Below are positions 44,359 through 52,992 of a stretch of DNA of 64,000 bases, in pieces. Below the pieces are notes generated by a model. It ran no database searches, was not told where the DNA came from, and saw nothing but the letters and a program-made list of their open reading frames with translations. The stretch spans positions 1 to 64,000 of the forward strand of contig CAJOHD010000004.1 of the NCBI GenBank assembly GCA_905234275.1. The letters are read 5' to 3'. Numbering within the stretch: the first letter of the stretch is position 1; each line of letters opens with the position of its first letter. The stretch is from an uncultured Bacteroidales bacterium (lineage in GTDB: Bacteria; Bacteroidota; Bacteroidia; Bacteroidales; F082). The position numbers were made by a program, and so were the translations under genes.

Positions 44359-44480
44359 TGTCATTTCGAGCGACTGGAGGGAGTCGAGAAATCCTTTTTT
44401 ATCTTAAACAATCGAATGATTACGTTTAACAAAGATTTCTCCATTCCACTCCATTTCATTCCGTTGCAGTCGAAATGACA
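44359..44480. mobile_element. 122 bp MITE-like element with 11 bp terminal inverted repeats
   Basis: Ends TGTCATTTCGA (44359-44369) and TCGAAATGACA (44470-44480) are perfect inverted repeats. The interior is itself partly palindromic (GAGAAATCCTTT against AAAGATTTCTCC). A copy without the left end lies at 36811-36912. No ORF. It lies between frdA and frdB inside the operon. Confidence 0.75.
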
Positions 44481-44484
44481 GATC

Positions 44485-46419
44485 CTATTTGTAATTTCTT
44501 TGTTTCAGTTCAACATTTTCAAATTTGAGATCTTCTTTGTGCAGAATAGGCTCATTATCAACACCTTGGAATTCATAGGCGGCAACAAAAGCATAGTGTT
44601 CATCATCACGCTTTGCCTCGCCGTCAGGAGTCTGATATTCAGCACGGAAATGACCGCCACACGACTCATTACGCATCAAGGCGTCGCGTGCAATAAGTTC
44701 GCCCATCTCAAGAAAATCGGCGACACGCAAGGCTTTTTCGAGCTCTGTATTCATTCCTTCGACGTTCGGCACCTTCACTTTTTGCCAAAATTCAGCTCTT
44801 AACTCCTTAATCTCTTCGATCGCTTCTTTGAGGCTCTGTTCGGTGCGCGACATGCCGACTTTCTCCCACATGATATGTCCCAAACGGCGATGAATCATAT
44901 CGACAGTAGTATCGCCATTTATGGACAAAATCCGTGTAATCTTCTGACGCACAGCGTTTTCCGCTTCTTCAAATTGTGGAAGGTCGGTAGAAATATGCGG
45001 CACGTTGATTTGGTCAGCGAGATAGTTCTGCATGGTGTATGGAAGCACGAAATAACCATCCGACAGACCTTGCATAAGAGCTGAGGCACCAAGACGGTTG
45101 GCTCCATGGTCGGAGAAGTTAGCTTCACCAGCAGCAAAAAGTCCTTTCACCGTAGTTTGCAACTCGTAATCAACCCAAAGACCGCCCATGGTGTAATGCA
45201 CCGCAGGATAAATCATCATCGGGGTGACGTAAGGATTCTCATCGACAATGCGTTCATACATCTCGAAAAGGTTACCGTATTTCTCTTCAACTGCTTGACG
45301 ACCAAGACGTTGGATAGCTTCTTTGAAGTCGAGATACACTGCACGACCGGTATTGTTGACACCATAGCCAGCATCGCAGCGCTCTTTAGCCGCACGTGAC
45401 GCCACATCACGAGGGACGAGGTTTCCAAACGAAGGATAGCGACGTTCGAGGTAGTAGTCTCGCTCTTCTTCAGGAATATCTGTGGCTTTTATCTTGCCTT
45501 CACGGAGAAGACGGGCTTTCTCGGCATCTTTAGGCACCCAGATACGACCGTCGTTACGCAGCGACTCGCTCATCAGGGTCAGTTTTGACTGATAGTCGCC
45601 GTGCACCGGGATACATGTAGGGTGAATCTGCGTAAAACAAGGATTTGCCATGCAGGCACCTTTCTTGTAGCACTGCCAAGCAGCCGAACCGTTTGATGAC
45701 ATTGCATTCGTTGAGAGGAAAAACACGCGTCCATAGCCACCAGAAGCAACAACAACGGCATGAGCCGAATAACGCTCCAACTCACCGGTCACGAGATTTC
45801 GCACTATAACACCTCTTGCGCGGCCGTCAACGACCACGAGATCCATCATCTCGCGACGGGCATACATTTTCACCGTCCCCTTCTCTATCTCCTTGCTGAG
45901 AGCCCCGTAAGCGCCTAAAAGCAGCTGTTGACCGGTCTGACCCTTGGCATAAAACGTTCTCGACACCTGAGCGCCGCCAAACGAACGGTTTGCAAGCAGT
46001 CCGCTGTAGTCGCGAGCAAAAGGTACACCTTGTGCAACGCATTGATCGATAATATTATTACTAACCTCTGCCAGACGGTAAACATTAGCTTCACGGGCAC
46101 GGTAGTCGCCGCCTTTTATGGTGTCGTTGAACAAACGCTGGATGCTGTCGCCGTCGTTAGGATAGTTCTTTGCAGCGTTGATGCCGCCTTGTGCAGCGAT
46201 ACTATGAGCACGACGCGGGCTATCCTGGATGCAGAACACCTTTACGTTGAAACCCATCTCGCCGAATGAAGCTGCAGCTGAAGCGCCAGCCAAACCTGTA
46301 CCTATCACAATGATGTCAAGTTTACGCTTGTTGGCGGGGTTCACGAGCTTCTGCTCGGCCTTATATTTCGTCCATTTTTCTGATAAAGGACCTGCTGGTA
46401 TCTTTGAATTAAGTTCCAT
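44485..46419 (-). CDS. frdA: Fumarate reductase / succinate dehydrogenase flavoprotein subunit
   Basis: 644 residues, as in the long Bacteroidetes/epsilonproteobacterial type. FAD-binding [20 protein letters not shown] at ~38-57; [15 protein letters not shown] near 90 holds the His that carries covalent [12 protein letters not shown] and [18 protein letters not shown] are the substrate/FAD motifs. It interconverts fumarate and succinate on the cytoplasmic side. In a fermenting Bacteroidales, fumarate reduction is the expected direction. Confidence 0.96.
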   Translation of the reverse strand: MELNSKIPAGPLSEKWTKYKAEQKLVNPANKRKLDIIVIGTGLAGASAAASFGEMGFNVKVFCIQDSPRRAHSIAAQGGINAAKNYPNDGDSIQRLFNDTIKGGDYRAREANVYRLAEVSNNIIDQCVAQGVPFARDYSGLLANRSFGGAQVSRTFYAKGQTGQQLLLGAYGALSKEIEKGTVKMYARREMMDLVVVDGRARGVIVRNLVTGELERYSAHAVVVASGGYGRVFFLSTNAMSSNGSAAWQCYKKGACMANPCFTQIHPTCIPVHGDYQSKLTLMSESLRNDGRIWVPKDAEKARLLREGKIKATDIPEEERDYYLERRYPSFGNLVPRDVASRAAKERCDAGYGVNNTGRAVYLDFKEAIQRLGRQAVEEKYGNLFEMYERIVDENPYVTPMMIYPAVHYTMGGLWVDYELQTTVKGLFAAGEANFSDHGANRLGASALMQGLSDGYFVLPYTMQNYLADQINVPHISTDLPQFEEAENAVRQKITRILSINGDTTVDMIHRRLGHIMWEKVGMSRTEQSLKEAIEEIKELRAEFWQKVKVPNVEGMNTELEKALRVADFLEMGELIARDALMRNESCGGHFRAEYQTPDGEAKRDDEHYAFVAAYEFQGVDNEPILHKEDLKFENVELKQRNYK

Positions 46420-46452
46420 TTTTATATTAAAGTATTACTTTAAGTAAATTTT

Positions 46453-47106
46453 CTAAACAATTAACCAATAATATATTACAACAGAAAGAAACATCGCCAC
46501 AATTATAAAGGCAAAGAATTTTCCGAGGAATTCTATGCGGCGTTGCCATACATGATTGCTCCATCCTATCGACTGCATCACGCTGGCGATTCCGTGCGAC
46601 AGATGGAACCAAATTGCAAAGAGCCAAAGCAGGTACATGATGCTTAGATAGTTGTTTGAGAAGATGAATTTTATCTGGTCGATGCCGTCGACTGGGGCAT
46701 TGCCCTTGATCTCGGCGAGCTGCATCTTCGACCAAAAGTCGTAGAGATGGAAACAAAGTCCGAACAAAATAAAAGCGCCTATTGCAAGCATGTTTTTCGA
46801 TGCCCACGACACGCCTTCAGGACGCTCATTGACGGCATAACGCTGACGTCCACGTGCTTTGTAGTTCTGATATGACAGAATAAAGGCATAAATGAGATGT
46901 AACGCCACCAAAACAGCTAATCCTATTGTTCCTACAATAGCATACCAATTAGCGCCTAAAAACTCGCAAATCCAGCGATATGCATCTTCTGAAAAGATTG
47001 ACACGACATTCATCGCACCATGAAACAGCATGAAAAACACCAAACCGGCGCCAGTGATAGCCATTATTAGCTTTTTCGTGATTGAAGAAAGACCTTTTTT
47101 ACCCAT
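46453..47106 (-). CDS. frdC: Succinate dehydrogenase / fumarate reductase cytochrome b subunit
   Basis: 217 residues, five membrane helices with conserved His residues for two b hemes (e.g. FFMLFHGAMN, VALHLIYAF, GLCFHLYDFW, WFHLSHGIASV). This is the single-subunit, diheme type (type B) that exchanges electrons with menaquinone. First gene of frdCAB. Confidence 0.93.
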   Translation of the reverse strand: MGKKGLSSITKKLIMAITGAGLVFFMLFHGAMNVVSIFSEDAYRWICEFLGANWYAIVGTIGLAVLVALHLIYAFILSYQNYKARGRQRYAVNERPEGVSWASKNMLAIGAFILFGLCFHLYDFWSKMQLAEIKGNAPVDGIDQIKFIFSNNYLSIMYLLWLFAIWFHLSHGIASVMQSIGWSNHVWQRRIEFLGKFFAFIIVAMFLSVVIYYWLIV

Positions 47107-47129
47107 TTTATTATTTTTGAATGAAAGGA

Positions 47130-47137
47130 CAAAAATA
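47130..47137 (-). promoter_or_regulatory. -7 box (TATTTTTG) of frdCAB
   Basis: TAnnTTTG 23 bases before the frdC ATG. Confidence 0.6.
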
Positions 47138-47245
47138 CAAAAAATTCTGCTTCATCGATGAAGATATAACGATTTTTTATACTTCTGAGTTGTTTGGATA
47201 AGATTCCTCGCTTCGCTCGGAATGACAATCCCCCACATACAAAAA

Positions 47246-47275
47246 GAGCGCAGCGGCCGTACGGCCGCTGCGCTC
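47246..47275. terminator. Perfect 30 bp GC-rich palindrome after the B12 operon
   Basis: GAGCGCAGCGGCCGT and its exact complement with no loop bases. It lies 18 bases after the btuG-like stop; AAAAA precedes it on the plus strand, i.e. T's follow on the minus strand. It probably terminates the B12 uptake operon. A TCGCTTCGCTCGGAATGAC repeat piece lies beside it at ~47205-47225. Confidence 0.7.
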
Positions 47276-47293
47276 GAGCAAATTAGGATTATA

Positions 47294-48364
47294 TTAATTG
47301 AAAAGCATATAGCTCGGAATTATGCCAAGTTCGAAGGTGCCAAGAAGTGTGCCATCAGCAGAATAACGCAGCAAATCGCCATTCACGACATAGTTTTTGG
47401 CATCTGTAAGATAAATATCGCCATTCTGCGGGTTGACTTTAAGATTATAAAACACCTTGCTTGCTGATGTAATGAACGGAGTCTCAGGGACTTCCGTAGC
47501 GTCGACCGACATTTTATAGACATTCAAAGTGCCATAACCGCCATTCATAAAGAAGATATTCTCCCCTTCTCCGTCGATAGCCATACCGCTCGGATAACTG
47601 CCTTCAGCAAGGTCGAAACGCTTGATAACCTGATGTGTAGCAGCATCGATGCAGATGATAGCAGGATCGCATGGAGGCATATAGCCACCGCTGCAAGAGA
47701 CCCAAATGTGATTGTATTTATCAACAGCCATTGCATTAGGCTCCTGTGCCACTTCAATCTCACCGACAAGTGTATCATTCACACAATCAATCACTTGCAC
47801 TGTTTTATTTGAGGTCTCGCCATTAGTATAATAATTTGACCAGTTAGAAACAAAGACCTCATTACCAACTTGCACCATAGCCTCTGTGGTGTTACCTGTT
47901 TCGAGGAATGATTTTTCTAAAGTATTGAGATTCAACAGCCAAAGGCCTCTACTCTCAAGGTCAGAGACGTAAGCTTTGTCGCTACTGACAGGAAGCATGT
48001 ATCTCGGTGATGTAAAACCTTCGATTTTAGCTTTATAAATAATCGTTTGTGCATCAACCTTATAAATATACTTGCTATTATTGACTACAATAAACAAATC
48101 ATTATCAACTTTTGCCAACGACTGTCCGACATCGCCTATCGGAGCGTTATTAACTCTGAAGAACACGTTATTATCCACAGTATTATCTTCCATATTATAA
48201 TATGAAAGCGATGAATTAGCATAAGTAAACGTTCCTTCGTTCAAAATAAACAGTCCTGTAACAGGATTAATTGGCGGAACATACGGAGTGACAGGATCAT
48301 CCTTTTTGCAAGAGACCAATGCTATTGCAATTACAAAACTTAATAACAAAATTCTTCTTTTCAT
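47294..48364 (-). CDS. btuG: BtuG-like surface lipoprotein (beta propeller, DUF5074)
   Basis: 356 residues. Lipoprotein signal ending in LVSCKK (Cys19), a short Pro-rich linker, then about seven propeller-like repeats (ANSSLSYYNMEDNTV; YIYKVDAQTIIYKAKI; GLWLLNLNTLEKSFL; VQVIDCVNDTLVGEI; IICIDAATHQVIKRF; ending ELGIIPSYMLFN). This is the form of BtuG, the surface protein that captures cobalamin for BtuB. Position directly after the BtuB-like gene and under a cobalamin riboswitch supports it. Binding itself is not shown by sequence. Confidence 0.78.
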   Translation of the reverse strand: MKRRILLLSFVIAIALVSCKKDDPVTPYVPPINPVTGLFILNEGTFTYANSSLSYYNMEDNTVDNNVFFRVNNAPIGDVGQSLAKVDNDLFIVVNNSKYIYKVDAQTIIYKAKIEGFTSPRYMLPVSSDKAYVSDLESRGLWLLNLNTLEKSFLETGNTTEAMVQVGNEVFVSNWSNYYTNGETSNKTVQVIDCVNDTLVGEIEVAQEPNAMAVDKYNHIWVSCSGGYMPPCDPAIICIDAATHQVIKRFDLAEGSYPSGMAIDGEGENIFFMNGGYGTLNVYKMSVDATEVPETPFITSASKVFYNLKVNPQNGDIYLTDAKNYVVNGDLLRYSADGTLLGTFELGIIPSYMLFN

Positions 48365-48375
48365 AATTATTAAAT

Positions 48376-50262
48376 TTAAAATTTATAATTCAAGCTGATT
48401 TCATAATTTCTGCCGGGCATAGGGCGCCAAAGGACTGCCATATACTCAACATCTGTAATATTATTTATTTTAAACTCAGCATAAAACTTCTTGATTTGCT
48501 TGCCCAACGACACGTGGTGCAATGTATATGGATTCAGCTGAAAACCATAGAATTCATTGGCATTCATAGAGGTTTTACGCTCACCGGTATATTCCATCGT
48601 ATATGTCATGTTCCACGTCCGCCACCTCACCTCCGCAAAAGCATTGGCGTGATGCAACGGTATGTATATCAACTGCTGACCACTTTCATCGGTGGTATGG
48701 CTGTAGACATAATTTCCGGAAACGGAGAACTTCCAATCATTTATAAAATAATTCAATTTCAGATGAGCCTCCGCACCGTATGCAGTCACCGTATTGACAT
48801 TCTCAGGCACCCAATATCTGTAAGTCGTCGGCACCCACTGAATCCAGTCTTTCACTTCCGAATAATAAGTACCGATAGTGCTTTCCACCGAGAATCTTCC
48901 GAAACTCCTTGAATACATGAGGTTTCCATCAAGGGTACGACCATTTTCAGGTTTCAAATCAGGATTACCTCCCGGATTCCAATAAAGGTCGTTCAAACTC
49001 GGACTTCTAAAGTTATGACTATATCCAGCGTTGATTTTCAATCCTTTAAGATAAATACAGCTATATGAAAGCGTTGCTGTCGGGAAGAAACCGGCAGATT
49101 CCCAATCTATCCAGTCGTTACGCAAAGTAAGACGTAAATCTAAGGGCTTCAACAACTTACCAGTCACAGCAGCGTAAAAAGAAAGAATATCCCTATCCTT
49201 AAGACCATCATAGTTGTTTGACGTCACCTGTTCGTGATCATACTGGATTTTAGCATTGAGTTTCCACGACTTATACAAATCCTGGTTCAAGTCAAAGATT
49301 TGGTGGAATATATTCGCATCATTTTTCGAGTTAATTTGAGTCACTGGAGTGCCGATATCGGTATATGACTCGAGAAAATAATGCTGTTTTTCGTAGAAAT
49401 AAGCCGATTTCATCTCAATTTTACCTGTTTGCCAATATGTTTTATATGAAACAAAGTTTCTCGAATAGCCGTTTTCGGTGTATTCCTTAGTGTCGCTGTT
49501 GACATTTGGCATGATTTGAGGGCAGTTGCGGTCGCTCCACTGGTTCCACGACACAATGGTTATCAACGAGTTACGAAAACGCCATTGATATTCCGGCATG
49601 AGACCGTAGTCAACCCATTCGCCGTTTTTTTGCTTCATCACCTGATGCGGGATTACGCCTATGTTGTTGTACTCGAAGTCGTTGTCGCTCGATGTACGAT
49701 AAGCCTTCACCCGCAACAGGTGACTCGCCCATGAATAACCGGCAGTAATGTAAGAGCCGAAGGTATTGAAACTGCCGTATGTCTGTTTCAGATCGAGGAG
49801 CAGTCCCTCCCCGAAGTGCTGACTTGTCTCGATGTTGACCGTTCCGCCGAGTCCGCCGCTGTTGGCTGACGTGCCGCTACCCCATTTCAACGCCACCTGT
49901 TCGGTCATGAACACCGGTATGGTGCTGAAGTCGACCTGTCCGAGTGTAGGTGCGTTGAGCTGGAAGCCGTTCCACAAAACCAAAGTGTGGCTCGCGGTGG
50001 TGCCTCTGAACGATGCCGTCGCCACGCCACCAGGTCCGTAAGTCTTAATAAAGACGGGGCTGTGCTGTATCAGCAGCTGCGACATCGTGATGGTGTTGAG
50101 ACGTTTGAGCAGAGCGGTGTCCATCTTACGTTCCATTGCCGTTTCCGCCTGGTTACGCCTTATTGCATCGGCGCTGACCTCAACGGACTGCAGCACTATC
50201 GTATCCTGTGCCATAGCGGCGAAGGAAACAACAAGAAACAGTAATACAAACAATTTCTTCAT
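48376..50262 (-). CDS. btuB: TonB-dependent cobalamin receptor (BtuB-like)
   Basis: 628 residues. Signal peptide 1-18, a TonB-box-like start (DTIVLQSVEVSADAI), a plug domain (~40-145; FIKTYGPGGVATASFRGTTA, WNGFQLNAPTLGQVD) and a 22-strand barrel ending RNYEISLNYKF. It would take up corrinoids across the outer membrane with TonB energy. Substrate assignment rests on the cobalamin riboswitch 48 bases upstream and the BtuG-like lipoprotein 11 bases downstream. Confidence 0.9.
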   Translation of the reverse strand: MKKLFVLLFLVVSFAAMAQDTIVLQSVEVSADAIRRNQAETAMERKMDTALLKRLNTITMSQLLIQHSPVFIKTYGPGGVATASFRGTTASHTLVLWNGFQLNAPTLGQVDFSTIPVFMTEQVALKWGSGTSANSGGLGGTVNIETSQHFGEGLLLDLKQTYGSFNTFGSYITAGYSWASHLLRVKAYRTSSDNDFEYNNIGVIPHQVMKQKNGEWVDYGLMPEYQWRFRNSLITIVSWNQWSDRNCPQIMPNVNSDTKEYTENGYSRNFVSYKTYWQTGKIEMKSAYFYEKQHYFLESYTDIGTPVTQINSKNDANIFHQIFDLNQDLYKSWKLNAKIQYDHEQVTSNNYDGLKDRDILSFYAAVTGKLLKPLDLRLTLRNDWIDWESAGFFPTATLSYSCIYLKGLKINAGYSHNFRSPSLNDLYWNPGGNPDLKPENGRTLDGNLMYSRSFGRFSVESTIGTYYSEVKDWIQWVPTTYRYWVPENVNTVTAYGAEAHLKLNYFINDWKFSVSGNYVYSHTTDESGQQLIYIPLHHANAFAEVRWRTWNMTYTMEYTGERKTSMNANEFYGFQLNPYTLHHVSLGKQIKKFYAEFKINNITDVEYMAVLWRPMPGRNYEISLNYKF

Positions 50263-50310
50263 TTTACCCTGAATTTCCGACCGACTCTTATCCCGAAAGT
50301 CTCAAATGTC

Positions 50311-50475
50311 TTCGATTTCAGGCAGGTCTTCTGACTCACTCCTTACGTCTGCGTCTTCCCGTCCATTTGGGATGAACAGTGACATCTGCAGGCGCTGCAA
50401 GAGTTTACAGCAGCGGGAACTGTCCGGGGTTCTCACCCGATTCCCTGTTGGGCCTTCTTCAGGCACCTGAAATCG
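50311..50475 (-). promoter_or_regulatory. Cobalamin riboswitch
   Basis: Minus-strand RNA closed by a perfect P1 helix (TCGATTTCAGG at 50475-50465, CCTGAAATCGA at 50321-50311). It contains the family hallmarks in order: GGTGCC, AACAGGGAATCGGGTGAGAA, CCCGCTGCTGTAA (B12-box core), GGGAAGACGCAGAC, and GAGTCAGAAGACCTGCC. Cobalamin binding should lower expression of the btuB-btuG operon. A -7 box TATTTTTG at 50486-50479 starts the transcript almost exactly at P1. Confidence 0.95.
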
Positions 50476-50518
50476 ACTGCAAAAATACATTTTTTTTTTG
50501 ATATAATAACATTTTTAA

Positions 50519-50636
50519 TAAAAAAGTCTTTAGTCGCTAGTCTTTAGTCTTTAGAAATTACCAAAGACCCCATACTAACGACTAAAGACTAACGTCTAAT
50601 AGCTAATGGCTAATGGCTAATGGCTAAAAACTACAT
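50519..50636. repeat. Heptamer repeat array, two orientations
   Basis: AGTCTTT, AGTCGCT, AGTCTTT, AGTCTTT on one side; ACGACTA, AAGACTA, ACGTCTA, ATAGCTA, then ATGGCTA three times on the other. Same family as 5744-5780 and 37849-37896. It ends at the stop codon of the gene at 50631. Confidence 0.75.
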
Positions 50637-52904
50637 CATCTCACCGCGAAGGTAATCATCAATAGCCTTGGCAGCTTTCTTTCCGGCTCCCATTGCCAAA
50701 ATAACCGTCGCGGCGCCGCTTACAGCGTCGCCGCCGGCATAGACACCATTACGTGTGGTGCGGCCGTTGTCGTTGGCTATGATACAGCCGTGCTTGTCGG
50801 CATTCAGACCAGGTGTGGTTCTGAAAATCAACGGGTTAGGTGACGTACCGAGTGCCATGATTACCATGTCGACATCGAGGACAAACTCTGAACCTTTAAT
50901 CTCGACTGGACGACGACGACCTGACGCATCAGGCTCACCGAGTCCCATTCTAACGCACTTCATTCCGTTGACCCAGCCTTCTTCGTTGCCGAGGATCTCA
51001 ACAGGGTTGCAGAGCAAATCGAACTGGATACCTTCTTCCTTAGCATGATGCACCTCTTCGGCACGTGCCGGAAGCTCAGCCTCCGAACGACGATACACGA
51101 CATGTACGTCGGCACCGAGACGCAAAGCTGTACGTGCTGCGTCCATTGCGACGTTACCGCCACCGACGACAGCCACCTTCTTACCAACGTAGTTAGGTGT
51201 TTCAAAACCTTCTTTATATGCAAAAAGTAAGTTATTTCTTGTCAAGAACTCGTTTGCTGAGACGACACCGCAGAGGTTTTCGCCCGGGATGTTCATGAAC
51301 TTCGGTAGACCAGCGCCTGAGCCAATAAACACTGCATCAAAGTGCTCATCTTTCATCAACGATTCGATTGAAGCTGTACGTCCGATGACCACGTCTTTGA
51401 AGAAATGACCGCCGAGACGCATCACGTTCTCGACCTCGTGACGTACGACAGTCTCTTTCGGCAGACGGAACGATGGGATACCGTAAGCCAATACGCCGCC
51501 GAACTCATGCAGAGCCTCGAAAACAGTGACGTCGTAGCCTCTTACCAGCAATTCCTTGGCGCATGTCAAGCCTGAAGGACCTGAGCCGATGACAGCCACA
51601 CGTTTACCGTTCTTCTTGATTGGTTTTACAAGGTTGATGTTGTTTTCACGCGACCAGTCGCCTACGAAACGTTCGAGCTTACCGATGGCGATAGGCTCGA
51701 ACTTCACTCCCATCACGCACTTGCCTTCGCACTGTGTCTCCTGCGGGCATACACGACCGCAAACTGCCGGCAATGCTGAGTCTTCGTCGATGATTTGAGC
51801 GGCACCGAGGAAGTCGCCTTCTGCCACCTTCTTAACGAATCCAGGGATATTGATATTGACCGGGCAGCCTGTAACACATTGAGGACGGCCGCAATTCAAG
51901 CAGCGCTGAGCCTCCACGATGGCTTCTTCTGCTGTATAACCGAGACATACCTCGTCGAAGTTATGCGCACGCACAAGCGGATCTTGTTCAGTAATTTTCA
52001 CACGATGTTTCTTATCGCGTGGCTCATCGAGGATGCCGCCAATATGGCATTGGTGATTCTCCGCTTTCTCTTCGTTTTCAAGCTGTTTGTGCTCGACCAC
52101 GTTGTTGTACATCGACTGACGTTTCATTGCCTCTGCGAAGTCGACCTTTGCTCCGTCGAACTCAGGACCGTCGACGCAGGTGAACTTGGTCTGTCCGCCC
52201 ACGCTGATACGGCAAGCGCCGCACATACCGGTACCGTCAACCATCAAAGCATTCATTGACACTGTGCATTTGATGTTGAGTTTCTGCGCGAGCTGGCACA
52301 CAAACTTCATCATAATCATCGGGCCGATAGCGATACATTCGTCGTAGTGATTGCCTTGGTCTACAAGACGTTGCAGCATATCGGTGACGAGACCTTTATA
52401 TTCTGAAGTGCCGTCATCTGTGGTGACGTAGAGATTCGACATTGAAGAGAGCTCATCTTCATACACGAGGAGGCTGTGAGTACGTGCGCCGATGATGACA
52501 TCAGCCTTGACGCCGTTATGATACAACCATTTCACCTGCGGGAAGATTGGTGCGATACCAACGCCGCCGCCGATGAAGACGTATTTTTTAGTCTTACGCT
52601 CCTCATACGACATGTGGATGAACTCCGAAGGACGTCCGAGAGGGCCTACAACATCGAGGAAAGTGTCGCCGACTTTGTATTTTGCCATCTCCTGAGTCGA
52701 TTTTCCGATAGCCTTGAAAACAATCGTCACAGTACCGTTCCAAGGGTCGTTGTCACTGATTGTGAGCGGGATACGCTCAGCTTTTTCTGTCATTTTAATA
52801 ATAAGGAACTGACCTGGAAGAGCCGCTCTCGAGAGACGAGGCGCTTCGATTTCCATCATAAAGGTGTCCTGTGCTAATTCTTTCTTATTGACTATCAGAT
52901 ACAT
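50631..52904 (-). CDS. Fused NfnAB-like flavoenzyme (PyrK-type + GltD-type)
   Basis: 757 residues, a natural fusion. Residues 1-~280: ferredoxin reductase-like FAD/NAD domain of PyrK/NfnA type with a [2Fe-2S] motif DGTGMCGACRI (Cys-rich, ~225) and TCVDGPEFDGAKVD. Residues ~300-757: GltD/NfnB-type with two N-terminal 4Fe-4S motifs (CLNCGRPQCVTGCPV, CGRVCPQETQCEGKCV), FAD site AVIGSGPSGLTCAKEL and NADPH site VAVVGGGNVAMDAARTALRL. Similar fusions are annotated as sulfide dehydrogenase/glutamate synthase-like; in anaerobes such a pair exchanges electrons between NADH, NADPH and ferredoxin. No GltB subunit nearby, which argues against glutamate synthase. Confidence 0.85.
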   Translation of the reverse strand: MYLIVNKKELAQDTFMMEIEAPRLSRAALPGQFLIIKMTEKAERIPLTISDNDPWNGTVTIVFKAIGKSTQEMAKYKVGDTFLDVVGPLGRPSEFIHMSYEERKTKKYVFIGGGVGIAPIFPQVKWLYHNGVKADVIIGARTHSLLVYEDELSSMSNLYVTTDDGTSEYKGLVTDMLQRLVDQGNHYDECIAIGPMIMMKFVCQLAQKLNIKCTVSMNALMVDGTGMCGACRISVGGQTKFTCVDGPEFDGAKVDFAEAMKRQSMYNNVVEHKQLENEEKAENHQCHIGGILDEPRDKKHRVKITEQDPLVRAHNFDEVCLGYTAEEAIVEAQRCLNCGRPQCVTGCPVNINIPGFVKKVAEGDFLGAAQIIDEDSALPAVCGRVCPQETQCEGKCVMGVKFEPIAIGKLERFVGDWSRENNINLVKPIKKNGKRVAVIGSGPSGLTCAKELLVRGYDVTVFEALHEFGGVLAYGIPSFRLPKETVVRHEVENVMRLGGHFFKDVVIGRTASIESLMKDEHFDAVFIGSGAGLPKFMNIPGENLCGVVSANEFLTRNNLLFAYKEGFETPNYVGKKVAVVGGGNVAMDAARTALRLGADVHVVYRRSEAELPARAEEVHHAKEEGIQFDLLCNPVEILGNEEGWVNGMKCVRMGLGEPDASGRRRPVEIKGSEFVLDVDMVIMALGTSPNPLIFRTTPGLNADKHGCIIANDNGRTTRNGVYAGGDAVSGAATVILAMGAGKKAAKAIDDYLRGEMM

Positions 52905-52923
52905 AATATATAAATTTTAAATT

Positions 52924-52969
52924 AAATCCCTAAAATTGTGTCCAAAACGAACTACAAAATTAGGGATTT
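52924..52969 (-). promoter_or_regulatory. -7 box and inverted repeat of the Nfn-like gene
   Basis: TAATTTTG at 52962-52955 (minus). The arms AAATCCCTAA (52924-52933) and TTAGGGATTT (52960-52969) bracket the start of transcription. They could be an operator or a leader hairpin. Confidence 0.5.
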
Positions 52970-52992
52970 TTTAATATAAAAACAAAAAATTT

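Noticed and set aside
50302..50490. Short minus-strand ORF over the region upstream of btuB
   Set aside because: It lies across the cobalamin riboswitch, whose conserved RNA motifs explain the sequence.
50631..52904. Glutamate synthase small subunit (gltD)
   Set aside because: The C-terminal half is GltD-like, but the gene is fused to a PyrK/NfnA-type domain and no large subunit is adjacent, so an NfnAB-like role fits better.
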